A DNA stretch of 64,000 nucleotides from an uncultured Carboxylicivirga sp. GTDB taxonomy: Bacteria; Bacteroidota; Bacteroidia; Bacteroidales; Marinilabiliaceae. This document shows, piece after piece, positions 9,050 to 17,500 of this stretch. The translations under genes and the position numbers were made by a program. The DNA lies in contig CANNEA010000009.1 of NCBI GenBank assembly GCA_947503525.1, positions 159,175-223,174 on the forward strand. The letters run 5' to 3'. The notes under the pieces are model-generated. The model saw only the letters and a program-made list of their open reading frames with translations. It was not told where the DNA came from and searched no databases. The number at the start of each line of letters is the position of its first letter. Within the stretch, counting starts at the first letter, position 1.

Positions 9050-10297
9050 ATGAAAAAGAAGATATTAATAATGCTAATTGGTGGAGTAATTTTATGCTCC
9101 ACCAATTTTCTATACGCTCAGCAGGAAGATACTAAAGGCGGTTTTGGAAGTCCCGATCAGGTAGAGCGTCAATTAGATGATGATAACCAGAAGAAACAAC
9201 CCTTCTTCGAGCTGGGTTTTATGCAGCCTTATTTCGATTTTAAGGCTAATTTAAAGCAAAATAAAGGCTTTAGCTATGGATTGGATTATTCATCAGCCTA
9301 TTTTAGTGCCAACCAAAGTTTAGGAGAAAAATCAGCCGGTGGCGGAATGGTTCGTTTCTACGGCTCGTGGGATCTTATTGGTAAAGGAGCAAAAAATACA
9401 GGTGCCTTTATTTTTAAAGTAGAACACCGCCATAAGTATGGTCCCATTTCCATTAAAAATCTTGGATTTGAAATGGGCTATGTAGGTTTAGAGTTGCCTC
9501 CCTTCAGCAATGATGAGTTTAGAATGACTAACTTCTATTGGCGACAACGTTTCGCTCAAGGACGAATATCGATGGCAGTTGGCTTATTAGATGCCACCGA
9601 TTATTTAGATGTATATGGACTTGCCAGCCCCTGGATGCACTTTATGAATTTTCAATTTTCCACTGGAGCAGAAACGATGTTTCTTCCCAACGATGTGAAC
9701 CTGGGAATAGCGATTGCCGGCTATATCACCAATAATGTATATGCCATTGCTGGTTTAAACGACACTAATTCCGACCCAACTAAACCTTTTAATAGTTTCG
9801 AGACCTTCTTTTCAAAAAATCAATATTTTAAAAGTATTGAGGTAGGTTGGGTGAAGTCGCGCGACCGGCATTTCTTCGATAACATTCACTTGCTATACTG
9901 GCATTCTGATGGCAGTGAGTTTCAAGCTTCTTCTTCTGGTTGGGGATTGAACTTTTCAGGCACCTGGTTTGTGCAGGATAAGTTCATGCCATTCTTACGA
10001 GGTGGATATGCCAAGGATGGTGGCTCACTACTTCAAAAGTCGCTGGTTGGTGGATTTGGCTGGTATCAGTCATCAAACAGCCATTTACTAGGTGGAGCCA
10101 TTGGCTGGGGCGAAGTTAATGAATCAACCTGGGGACCTGACTTAAACGATCAAATAAGCATGGAAATATTCTACCGAATGCAGCTATCAAGTAAGTTCGC
10201 CATAACTCCCGATTTACAGTATCTCATAAACCCGGCATTGAATACGACTGTTAATTCCATTTTCCTGTGGGGAATTCGAGCAAGGTTGGTGCTATAG
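9050..10297 (+). CDS. Carbohydrate porin, OprB-like outer-membrane protein
   Basis: 415 residues with a signal peptide ending near LYAQQ. The mature part alternates hydrophobic and polar residues as beta strands and ends in an aromatic/aliphatic strand (FLWGIRARLVL) typical of outer-membrane barrels. The pattern FQFSTGAETMFLPND, YITNNVYAIAGLNDTN and FFSKNQYFKSIEVGW fits the OprB carbohydrate-selective porin family. It probably forms a passive channel for small solutes. It follows the propeller lipoprotein gene closely. The substrate is not deducible; the family call is moderately sure. Confidence 0.75.
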   Translation: MKKKILIMLIGGVILCSTNFLYAQQEDTKGGFGSPDQVERQLDDDNQKKQPFFELGFMQPYFDFKANLKQNKGFSYGLDYSSAYFSANQSLGEKSAGGGMVRFYGSWDLIGKGAKNTGAFIFKVEHRHKYGPISIKNLGFEMGYVGLELPPFSNDEFRMTNFYWRQRFAQGRISMAVGLLDATDYLDVYGLASPWMHFMNFQFSTGAETMFLPNDVNLGIAIAGYITNNVYAIAGLNDTNSDPTKPFNSFETFFSKNQYFKSIEVGWVKSRDRHFFDNIHLLYWHSDGSEFQASSSGWGLNFSGTWFVQDKFMPFLRGGYAKDGGSLLQKSLVGGFGWYQSSNSHLLGGAIGWGEVNESTWGPDLNDQISMEIFYRMQLSSKFAITPDLQYLINPALNTTVNSIFLWGIRARLVL

Positions 10298-10363
10298 AAA
10301 AAATGAAAGTCCTATAAATGATCTAAGTATTTAATAAATAATAAAACAATTCGACATAATTTA

Positions 10364-11866
10364 TCACTCAAACACTACCGGATTCGATTCCTGATTTGTG
10401 ATACTTAAGGAACTTATAACATAAGTATGTTTGGAAGGATCTGTTTCTTTTGAAATATCCAGCAGAAGTTCTTTTTCGCCAGTGACAGCTATTATTTTTC
10501 GTACATCATTTAACTTTAAAGCTTTACCCTTTTTTAGTTTATAAATTACAAAAGCTTTGCTCGTTTCATCGGCTTCCCATTCCAGCTTAATCTGATCATT
10601 CAATAAGGAGAGACTTGTATTAACCGGCTTTTGAGCATCCAGCTGTGCAATTCGTTTGTTAGTTGGAGGCAAAGCCAAGTAGCGATACTGCTTTTTTTGT
10701 ATTTGCTCTTTCAAACCAAGTGGATTCGTGCGCATAAACTTGGCACTAAAAAACATACTCCCCCCAACAGATTCCAGTTTCCGGTTAAGTTTTATTTGCT
10801 TCTCTATCTCCTTGGCACTTTGCCATTCCTTATAATTCGAATCGGCCTTAAGGCGATAAAAGGCATGGCCAATATACAACGGACAATCAAAGGCATTTGC
10901 ATTCCACCATTGGGCAATGATCTTATAATCGGCTACTTCTTTTCCAATATGCCAGTAAATCTGTGGGCACACATAATCAACCCAGCCTTTTTCCTGCCAC
11001 ATCAGCACATCAGCATATAAATCGTCGTAATTGGTTTGTCCGGCTTTGGTGGCAGAGCCTCTTGGATCTTTACTGGCATTGCGCCAAACGCCGAAGGGAG
11101 ATATGCCAAATTCAACATGTGGTGCTATGGACTTAATGGTGTCGTGCAATTGCTTGATGATTAAGTCCACATTATCCCTTCGCCAATCTTCTTTTTCCTT
11201 AGCCTGATATGAACGTGGATATAATTCGAATGCGTCTTGATCAGGAAATTCTTTGCCAGCAATTCGGTAAGGATAAAAGTAATCATCAAAATGAACAGCA
11301 TCCACATCATAACGCCGAATAACATCGGCTACAATAGATGATACATGAGCCCGGGTTTCAGGCAGGCCAGGATTGAAATAAGCCGTCTTACCATATTTAA
11401 CAAACCATTCAGGGTGGTTTTTGATAGGATGATCATCCGAAACCGAAGATCGGGCGGTATCAAAAACAGCACGATAAGGATTCATCCACACATGAATATC
11501 CAAACCTCTCTTTCGACATTCATCAATGGTGAATTGAAGCGGATCGTAAAAGGGATCAGGTGCTTTCCCTTGTTCCCCATTAAGCCATTGCGACCAGGGC
11601 TCCAATCGCGACCAATACATCGCATCTGTTGCCGGGCGAATTTGAAACACCACAGTATTCATGTGATAAGCTTTGGCAAGATCTAAAAGCTCAATCATTT
11701 CCTCCTGCTGCATATCCACAGCCAGGCCGGCGCGACTTGGCCAATCGATATTGGCCACTGAAGCAATCCATACGGCACGCATCTCACGTTTGGGGTATTT
11801 AGCTGCAAAGGCATTAATAAACATTAAAACAAGGGCCAGAGTAAGAAGGGTAGATTTGATATTCAT
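10364..11866 (-). CDS. GHL10-type glycoside hydrolase (YddW family)
   Basis: 500 residues: signal peptide (to ~residue 22), then a TIM-barrel GHL10 domain (~residues 27-340) opening with KREMRAVWIASVANIDWPS and carrying RPATDAMYWSRLEPWS, GLDIHVWMNPYR, YDVDAVHFDDYFYPY and GISPFGVWRN. The acidic pair in HFDDYF is the likely active-site strand. A fibronectin type III-like domain closes the protein (~410-500, ending SNPVVFE). Family members act on glycan strands and several are linked to peptidoglycan. It is the last gene of the minus-strand recycling operon, 8 bases after the permease gene, which supports a role in trimming peptidoglycan fragments. Confidence 0.85.
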   Translation of the reverse strand: MNIKSTLLTLALVLMFINAFAAKYPKREMRAVWIASVANIDWPSRAGLAVDMQQEEMIELLDLAKAYHMNTVVFQIRPATDAMYWSRLEPWSQWLNGEQGKAPDPFYDPLQFTIDECRKRGLDIHVWMNPYRAVFDTARSSVSDDHPIKNHPEWFVKYGKTAYFNPGLPETRAHVSSIVADVIRRYDVDAVHFDDYFYPYRIAGKEFPDQDAFELYPRSYQAKEKEDWRRDNVDLIIKQLHDTIKSIAPHVEFGISPFGVWRNASKDPRGSATKAGQTNYDDLYADVLMWQEKGWVDYVCPQIYWHIGKEVADYKIIAQWWNANAFDCPLYIGHAFYRLKADSNYKEWQSAKEIEKQIKLNRKLESVGGSMFFSAKFMRTNPLGLKEQIQKKQYRYLALPPTNKRIAQLDAQKPVNTSLSLLNDQIKLEWEADETSKAFVIYKLKKGKALKLNDVRKIIAVTGEKELLLDISKETDPSKHTYVISSLSITNQESNPVVFE

Positions 11867-11874
11867 TTTGTGTC

Positions 11875-13707
11875 TTATTTCTTTTTAATACCGAATGAGG
11901 GATTAATGTTTAAAAATCGAATAATTAGAAAACCTGGAAGTGTGCAAAGCATCACCCAAATAAAAAAGTTTTGATAGCCTACAATTTCTTGCAACCAACC
12001 GGAAAACATACCGGGAATCATCATACCCAAAGCCATAAATCCGGTACAAATGGCATAATGAGCCGTCTTACTTTTGCCTTCAGAAAAATAAATCAGGTAG
12101 AGCATAAATGCCGTGAATCCAAAACCATAGCCAAATTGTTCCACTGCTACACTTGCTGCCACCAGCCACATATTTTCGGGTGTAAAGTATGACAAATACA
12201 CATAGGTAAGGTTAGGTAGGTTCATGGCTAATGCCATTGGCCAAATCCAATATTTTAATCCTCGTTTCGAAGCCAACCAACCTCCAATAATTCCTCCCAA
12301 AGTCAAAAACAAAATTCCAATTGTTCCATATATTAAGCCAACATCTCCAGCCGTTAAACCTAGGCCACCAGCCTGACGCGTATCCAGTAAAAACAATGAG
12401 GCTATTTTCACCAGCTGACTCTCACCCAATCGAAAAACTAAAATAAAGGTAATGGCAAGACCAATGTTTTTCTTTTGAAAGAAGGAAATAAAGGTACTTG
12501 CAAATTCTTTCAAGGCATTTCCATGTTCAACCAAAGCTTTATCAGCAAGCGGTTTGGGCAAATAAAAGCGATGATAAACAGTGAATACAATAAATAGAAA
12601 AGCTAAAACAATAAAGGTACTCATCCAGGCCAAAGGAATATTACCCGAGAGCCCCCTAAAAGAGGCACTAACCTCCTTATCGAGTTTATCATCAGCCTGC
12701 ACCAAAACATATGCATTTCGATTCCAATTGTTAGAATTAAAAGCTAAACGTTGCCCCTCAATTAACTTTAAATCTTTGGCACCTTTCAATCTATCCAGAT
12801 TCAAAATAATTTCTTCATCAGGCATTGCAGATAGATGAATACCCACAACCGCAATGTTACCAGCCATAGCACCATTATCTGACACATTCTCTTCCTGATT
12901 AAAATACTTTTTTAATTCCTCCTTTAAAGGCGATGAAATATTAAGCGACCACCATGACTGATCGTGCTTTTCATCTGACTCTTGACCAACAAAACCAAAG
13001 TTAATATTTGATTGACTAGCCCATGCTTTAACACCCTTGGCTTTATCGTTTTCAATACCATCAGTTCCAAGTACAAAATAATTGGATGACAAAATGAATT
13101 GTAATTCATCATTAGGTCTTTCCACCTCATCTCCTGCAGTCCAAACCCATTCACTGGCACCTTGCCGTGTTGACACATTAAATTGCACCGGTTCCAAGCC
13201 GGTTTTCATTTCAATAAAGCCAGCCAAAATAATAAGTAAACCCTGACCCGTAATCATGGCCAGACGGTAAAAAGTACTTCTGATTCCGATAAAATAGGCT
13301 TGTTCATGTTCGTCCAGTCCCAGCATATAAAACCCATCTGCAGCAATATCATGAGTAGCTGAGCTAAAGGCCAAAAGCCAAAAAAATAATAAAGTATATT
13401 GAAAGTAATTTGGAACAGGTATTGTAAGCGCTACTCCGCCTAAGCCAACACCGATGATCAATTGCATAACAATTATCCACCATCGTTTAGTCTTAAGTAA
13501 ATCAACAAGAGGACTCCAGAAGGGTTTGATTACCCAGGGCAAATACAACCAACTTGTGTAAAGGGCAATATCAGAATTAGAGATCCCCAGCCTCTGATAC
13601 ATGATCACAGACAATGTCATCACAACCACATACGGGATTCCTTCGGCAAAATATAAACTTGGGACCCATGCCCAAGCTGATCTTGCGGTTTTGTTTAGTC
13701 CACTCAT
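11875..13707 (-). CDS. AmpG-like muropeptide permease (MFS) with periplasmic insert
   Basis: 610 residues. The N-terminal half has the AmpG/MFS pattern: SLYFAEGIPYVVVMTLSV, then YLPWVIKPFWSPLVD and ATHDIAADGFYM. After about residue 167 the helical pattern is broken by a soluble segment of roughly 190 residues (168-355), and transmembrane helices resume at IPLAWMSTFIVLAFLF. By MFS topology this falls between helices 5 and 6, on the periplasmic side. The C-terminal half has six further helices. AmpG proteins import anhydromuropeptides or MurNAc-containing sugars by proton symport. The neighbouring murK and murQ support MurNAc import. It is 49 bases downstream of the SpoIID gene. Confidence 0.87.
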   Translation of the reverse strand: MSGLNKTARSAWAWVPSLYFAEGIPYVVVMTLSVIMYQRLGISNSDIALYTSWLYLPWVIKPFWSPLVDLLKTKRWWIIVMQLIIGVGLGGVALTIPVPNYFQYTLLFFWLLAFSSATHDIAADGFYMLGLDEHEQAYFIGIRSTFYRLAMITGQGLLIILAGFIEMKTGLEPVQFNVSTRQGASEWVWTAGDEVERPNDELQFILSSNYFVLGTDGIENDKAKGVKAWASQSNINFGFVGQESDEKHDQSWWSLNISSPLKEELKKYFNQEENVSDNGAMAGNIAVVGIHLSAMPDEEIILNLDRLKGAKDLKLIEGQRLAFNSNNWNRNAYVLVQADDKLDKEVSASFRGLSGNIPLAWMSTFIVLAFLFIVFTVYHRFYLPKPLADKALVEHGNALKEFASTFISFFQKKNIGLAITFILVFRLGESQLVKIASLFLLDTRQAGGLGLTAGDVGLIYGTIGILFLTLGGIIGGWLASKRGLKYWIWPMALAMNLPNLTYVYLSYFTPENMWLVAASVAVEQFGYGFGFTAFMLYLIYFSEGKSKTAHYAICTGFMALGMMIPGMFSGWLQEIVGYQNFFIWVMLCTLPGFLIIRFLNINPSFGIKKK

Positions 13708-13756
13708 TTATCGTTTCCTTTTTTACTTCCTAATATCTTCCCTTCAAGCATTTTCC

Positions 13757-15088
13757 CTAATACCTTTTATTTAATCCGGCACCTCTAAAGTAGTGCTTTA
13801 GTATCTCATGATACTTATAGCCCTTAGCACCCATAACAGAAGCTCCTATCTGGCAAAGTCCAACGCCATGCCCCCAACCGGCACCTTTAAGTTCAAAGAT
13901 GACACCATCACCATCTTCGTTTTTATTCACAACAAAAGCTGAACTATATAAATGAGATTCTGACAATACCTTTCGAATCTCAAGTTCCTTTCCTATTATC
14001 ATTGTCTTGTTAGCACCAACTATCTTAAGCTTTATTAAACGTCCGGAATCTCCTCTTTCAAGCGGAATAAGATCACAGATCGATCCAAAATCAACACCTG
14101 TTTTTCGATTAATTAATTCACTTATTTCTTCCTGGGTATAAATAACTGTCCAACGGAAGAAATCATTGGTTTCCTGATCGTAATCGTTCAGCACCTGACT
14201 CAGAATAGTTTTATCAGATGTATTGCAAAATACATCAGGCTCTCCCAGAATCCATGCTGAGGCCTTAAGTTCAGTTCTTAAATCCGTTTTGGCATCGTTT
14301 ATATCTGAATCTTCAAAACTCTGCAGGTATGGATGATTGATAGGTTCCCAAACATTTTCAAATACCTCAACCTTTCCTCCGCAGCACTTTGAAAAACGCG
14401 CATCACAAATTTGACCTTCAAACTCCAGCACTTCACCCCAGGTAGACTTAACCGCTTCCTCAACAAATTTTGTAGTTGAGCGGGTAATGCCCTGATAGCG
14501 TTGACAATGGTCATCAGCACACACATCAAAATAAGTATGATCTTCGCGGTCGTACCATTTGATCAATTCGATATCCGTTTGAAAAGTTGATTGGTATTTC
14601 TTGCCCTCGAGTTGGAGGCCTTCGTTTTTATAGATCTGTGCTAACAACCACGAGCGGGAAATAACAGCATGTGCTTTCAGTAATTCCAAGGATGAAGTTG
14701 CACTCATTTCGGATGATATAACACTCATCAAATAATATTCAAGCGGCAATACATTTATGGCCCTAAGCTTTCCATTTTCAATGATCAACTTTAGTGATCC
14801 TTTGAATGCCTGGTCTTCATCACGTTGCCAATGAAACCCTATTCCAATGGTTACCGCATGAAGGATAAATTGCTCTTCATTTTCATTGAGTGGTGAAATC
14901 AGAATTTCATTCTCAAATGATAAATTTTCTTTGCCATTAGAAAGACAAATTACATTCTTATCCCAGCTAGCCTTCCATGATCCAGAGATATTTATCTCAT
15001 GTATGCGGTATTTTCCCTTTAAGGTGAACTCAATGCTGTTCTTAACTTGTATACCAACTGATATTTCGGGAATCTTATCCTTTTTCAT
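13757..15088 (-). CDS. SpoIID/LytB-domain protein
   Basis: 443 residues. The SpoIID signature is clear: LPLEYYLMSVISSEMSATSS with LLKAHAVISRSWLLAQ (residues ~110-145), then FSKCCGGKVEVFENVW and the C-terminal GAGWGHGVGLCQIGASVMG. SpoIID proteins are lytic transglycosylases that cleave denuded glycan strands lacking stem peptides; the catalytic Glu is expected in SSEMS. No clear signal peptide is seen, which is odd for a wall enzyme, though the ATG overlaps the upstream stop (ATGA), so the start looks right. It may act on imported, de-peptided sugars in the cytoplasm; that is inference from missing export signal and its place in a recycling operon. Confidence 0.88.
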   Translation of the reverse strand: MKKDKIPEISVGIQVKNSIEFTLKGKYRIHEINISGSWKASWDKNVICLSNGKENLSFENEILISPLNENEEQFILHAVTIGIGFHWQRDEDQAFKGSLKLIIENGKLRAINVLPLEYYLMSVISSEMSATSSLELLKAHAVISRSWLLAQIYKNEGLQLEGKKYQSTFQTDIELIKWYDREDHTYFDVCADDHCQRYQGITRSTTKFVEEAVKSTWGEVLEFEGQICDARFSKCCGGKVEVFENVWEPINHPYLQSFEDSDINDAKTDLRTELKASAWILGEPDVFCNTSDKTILSQVLNDYDQETNDFFRWTVIYTQEEISELINRKTGVDFGSICDLIPLERGDSGRLIKLKIVGANKTMIIGKELEIRKVLSESHLYSSAFVVNKNEDGDGVIFELKGAGWGHGVGLCQIGASVMGAKGYKYHEILKHYFRGAGLNKRY

Positions 15089-16029
15089 TTTTGATGTATT
15101 AAGGCATTAACCACTTCATCAACATCTTTTTCCGACAAACACACTTGCCTGAGAATGGATTCAATATCCGAGGCATTTAATTGGTTGAAATCCTTTTCCC
15201 TAGGAGTAATAAAAACACCTCCGAGATCAACTGATGCCGGACTTAGTAAAATCTGCTTTTCCCCTTCTTCAAAATAACAGGATGGACGGTGAAGAATACG
15301 AGGAAAGACATGTAATAGCCACTCATTATTTTCGTAATAGCACAACATATTCAGCATAGGCTCCACCTCGCCATCTTGTCTTTCAGCCAATAGAGCATAT
15401 AGCTTTTTGAAAGAAGAAATTAATTCAGACCTGGATTTACTTTGTAAGGATACTATTCCACGATGATATTTTTTCCAGGTGTATATTTTTAATCTTTCTT
15501 CAGATTTCAACTCAGTATAATTCCCAAATTTGAAATCTTCTTCTATTGGTAAAAATCCTTTATTACCCGCTTGAAAATGAAAATGATCTGGTGCAGATGC
15601 ACCGCATTTAGGCCCATTATAGAACAGAGTAAAATCCGACAATTCCTTTGCTAAATCTAACAAGATGGAAAAATGAGGCAGAATAAGTTGATCCTGATGA
15701 CTTTCTATCGGTATTGTTAAGTGTTGTTTAAAGATTGGAAAAGGATTAATCAATAGACTATAGTCACCATAAGTGATAGCTTTTTGCTCCTGAGGTCGGT
15801 TAGCTTCACATAAAAAACAAGCCCGGGCTTCAATGGATTTGACATCTACCTTAGCTGCAGATGATCGGATTCGTTCAGGGTTAAATTGCACAAGTACTTC
15901 ACTTCCTTCAGGCAATAATACCTTTCGTGACTTAACACTTTCCAAGCCACGATAATTACTTTTAGCTAAAGGCCAATTTTTAAGTTGCTCCTGGATAAGA
16001 CGCTCAACTGTAGTATTTAAATTATCCAT
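15085..16029 (-). CDS. DUF4922 protein, HIT-like nucleotide phosphorylase
   Basis: 314 residues. It carries a CxxC pair (Cys71, Cys74, in ACFLCEANRP) and the motif HFHFQAG (His149, His151, Gln153), the HxHxQ nucleophile signature of the GalT/Ap4A-phosphorylase branch of the HIT superfamily. INPFPIFKQHLTI precedes it, as in that fold. DUF4922 is related to GDP-L-galactose phosphorylase. A nucleotide-sugar or dinucleotide phosphorylase/nucleotidylyltransferase role is likely; the substrate is unknown. It overlaps the SpoIID gene by 4 bases and the glycosyltransferase gene by 8, so the three are translationally coupled. It has no signal peptide and is cytoplasmic. Confidence 0.82.
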   Translation of the reverse strand: MDNLNTTVERLIQEQLKNWPLAKSNYRGLESVKSRKVLLPEGSEVLVQFNPERIRSSAAKVDVKSIEARACFLCEANRPQEQKAITYGDYSLLINPFPIFKQHLTIPIESHQDQLILPHFSILLDLAKELSDFTLFYNGPKCGASAPDHFHFQAGNKGFLPIEEDFKFGNYTELKSEERLKIYTWKKYHRGIVSLQSKSRSELISSFKKLYALLAERQDGEVEPMLNMLCYYENNEWLLHVFPRILHRPSCYFEEGEKQILLSPASVDLGGVFITPREKDFNQLNASDIESILRQVCLSEKDVDEVVNALIHQK

Positions 16030-17500
16030 TGGACAGACTGGTTTTATTCAATTGCTGTCGTGCTTTAAGTTCAATGGTTCTGATTTTATCCTTATAGCGA
16101 TTATGTGCATTCATCTTCTGCACATCTAATGATGCATCCGAATTATCTTCCCACCGCCTGCATAAATATAAAGGATCGTATATACGCCCTATTTGATAAT
16201 GTCGACTTATATTTAATCCTAAGGCATAATCCTCGCCATAACTTGTATTCGGCACCTTTACATCTCGAAGCACAGGCGTGTAAAAAGCTCTGGGCGCACC
16301 CAAACCATTAATGCGTAAGGCATTGTTTCTTCCATTATCCGGCGTCCACTCTTTATGATCAATCAAGCCGGGAGGTATTTCTTCCAAATTAAAATTTACC
16401 ATTTGATAACTGCCCACTACCATGGCGCAATTTTGCTCATAAAAGGCCTTCACAATTTGCTCAATCACATTTTCATCGATATATAAATCGTCACTATCCA
16501 ATTGAATGGCAAACTTACCGCAATACTCACTAGCTAAACCATGATTCCAACAACCTCCAATTCCCAGATCGCTTCGTTCGGGTTTGAGATGCACCAACTG
16601 TTTATTAACGGCAAAAGATTGAATAATATCTGAAGTTTTATCTGTTGAATGATTATCTATGATAATCAAATTGAAATCGAAACTTGTTTTTTGTTTGAGA
16701 ACTGACTCTATGGCATCTGCTATTGTCTTTTCGCGATTACGTACCGGGATTATAACCGAGGCTTCAACCGGGTATTGATCTGTATTAAACTCAATACTCT
16801 TAAAAGTAGGTTTAAGATAGCCACCAATCTCCTTCAGATGCGATGTGCACACCAACTCCATTTCTATTTGACGATCCCGATTACGAGGATCAACATAATC
16901 AAATAGTTTCTCACCCGATAGGCGTGTATCCAATTCAATCTCGGTATATAATGGTTCGGGTAAATGAAAGAGCTCCTTCTTTTGTGACACCTTTAGTCTT
17001 AGCTCATACAATGCTGCATGCATATAATTCTCTGCCATCTCTGCAATGGCGGAAGTCAAAGTATCTGATTGAAAAAACAATATTGAGCCAAAATTAAAAT
17101 CATCTCTCAGGCTACCTGCCTGATAGTCGATTAAAGGTAATAAAGACAACAGTCCTTCTTTCTCTTCATAATAGTCGGAATAAACCATTCCGGCATCAGT
17201 ATCCTCACAAGCTTTCTGCAAACGTTGAATGGCATATTGTCCTAATTTCAAAGCCATAGTTTTGGAATACACCAAAGTATACGGCGAAGAAATGTGATTT
17301 GCAATTGATTTCCATGTGGAAGTAGCATAAAAACCTTCATTCGATTTTAAATATTCTATTCCATCTATGGCTTTTTCATTGTTGCCAACAACAAGTATCT
17401 TCTGTACATCTTCAAAAGCCTGCAATGAATTAATGGTTGAACTTAATTGTTCTTTATCTGTATCAGGTAATATAACGGTGACTTTATTATTCATTTCCAT
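16022..17500 (-). CDS. Tandem-domain GT2 glycosyltransferase
   Basis: 492 residues with two GT-A-like halves. The N-terminal half (1-~235) begins VTVILPDTDKEQLSSTINSL and lacks a clean DxD, so it looks degenerate. The C-terminal half (~245-440) is a full GT2 domain: ASVIIPVRNREKTIADAIES, LIIIDNHSTDKTSDII, and LDSDDLYIDE with the metal-binding acidic motif. It overlaps the preceding amidase-like gene by 14 bases and the following DUF4922 gene by 8. No membrane segments are seen. The donor and acceptor are not visible. A synthetic enzyme inside a recycling operon is notable; it may use nucleotide sugars connected to the DUF4922 enzyme. Confidence 0.85.
   Translation of the reverse strand: MEMNNKVTVILPDTDKEQLSSTINSLQAFEDVQKILVVGNNEKAIDGIEYLKSNEGFYATSTWKSIANHISSPYTLVYSKTMALKLGQYAIQRLQKACEDTDAGMVYSDYYEEKEGLLSLLPLIDYQAGSLRDDFNFGSILFFQSDTLTSAIAEMAENYMHAALYELRLKVSQKKELFHLPEPLYTEIELDTRLSGEKLFDYVDPRNRDRQIEMELVCTSHLKEIGGYLKPTFKSIEFNTDQYPVEASVIIPVRNREKTIADAIESVLKQKTSFDFNLIIIDNHSTDKTSDIIQSFAVNKQLVHLKPERSDLGIGGCWNHGLASEYCGKFAIQLDSDDLYIDENVIEQIVKAFYEQNCAMVVGSYQMVNFNLEEIPPGLIDHKEWTPDNGRNNALRINGLGAPRAFYTPVLRDVKVPNTSYGEDYALGLNISRHYQIGRIYDPLYLCRRWEDNSDASLDVQKMNAHNRYKDKIRTIELKARQQLNKTSLSNG

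Noticed and set aside
10631..11686. Long frames antisense to the GHL10 gene (10631-11020 and 11345-11686)
   Set aside because: They are shadows of a clearly coding gene on the other strand and encode no recognisable domain.
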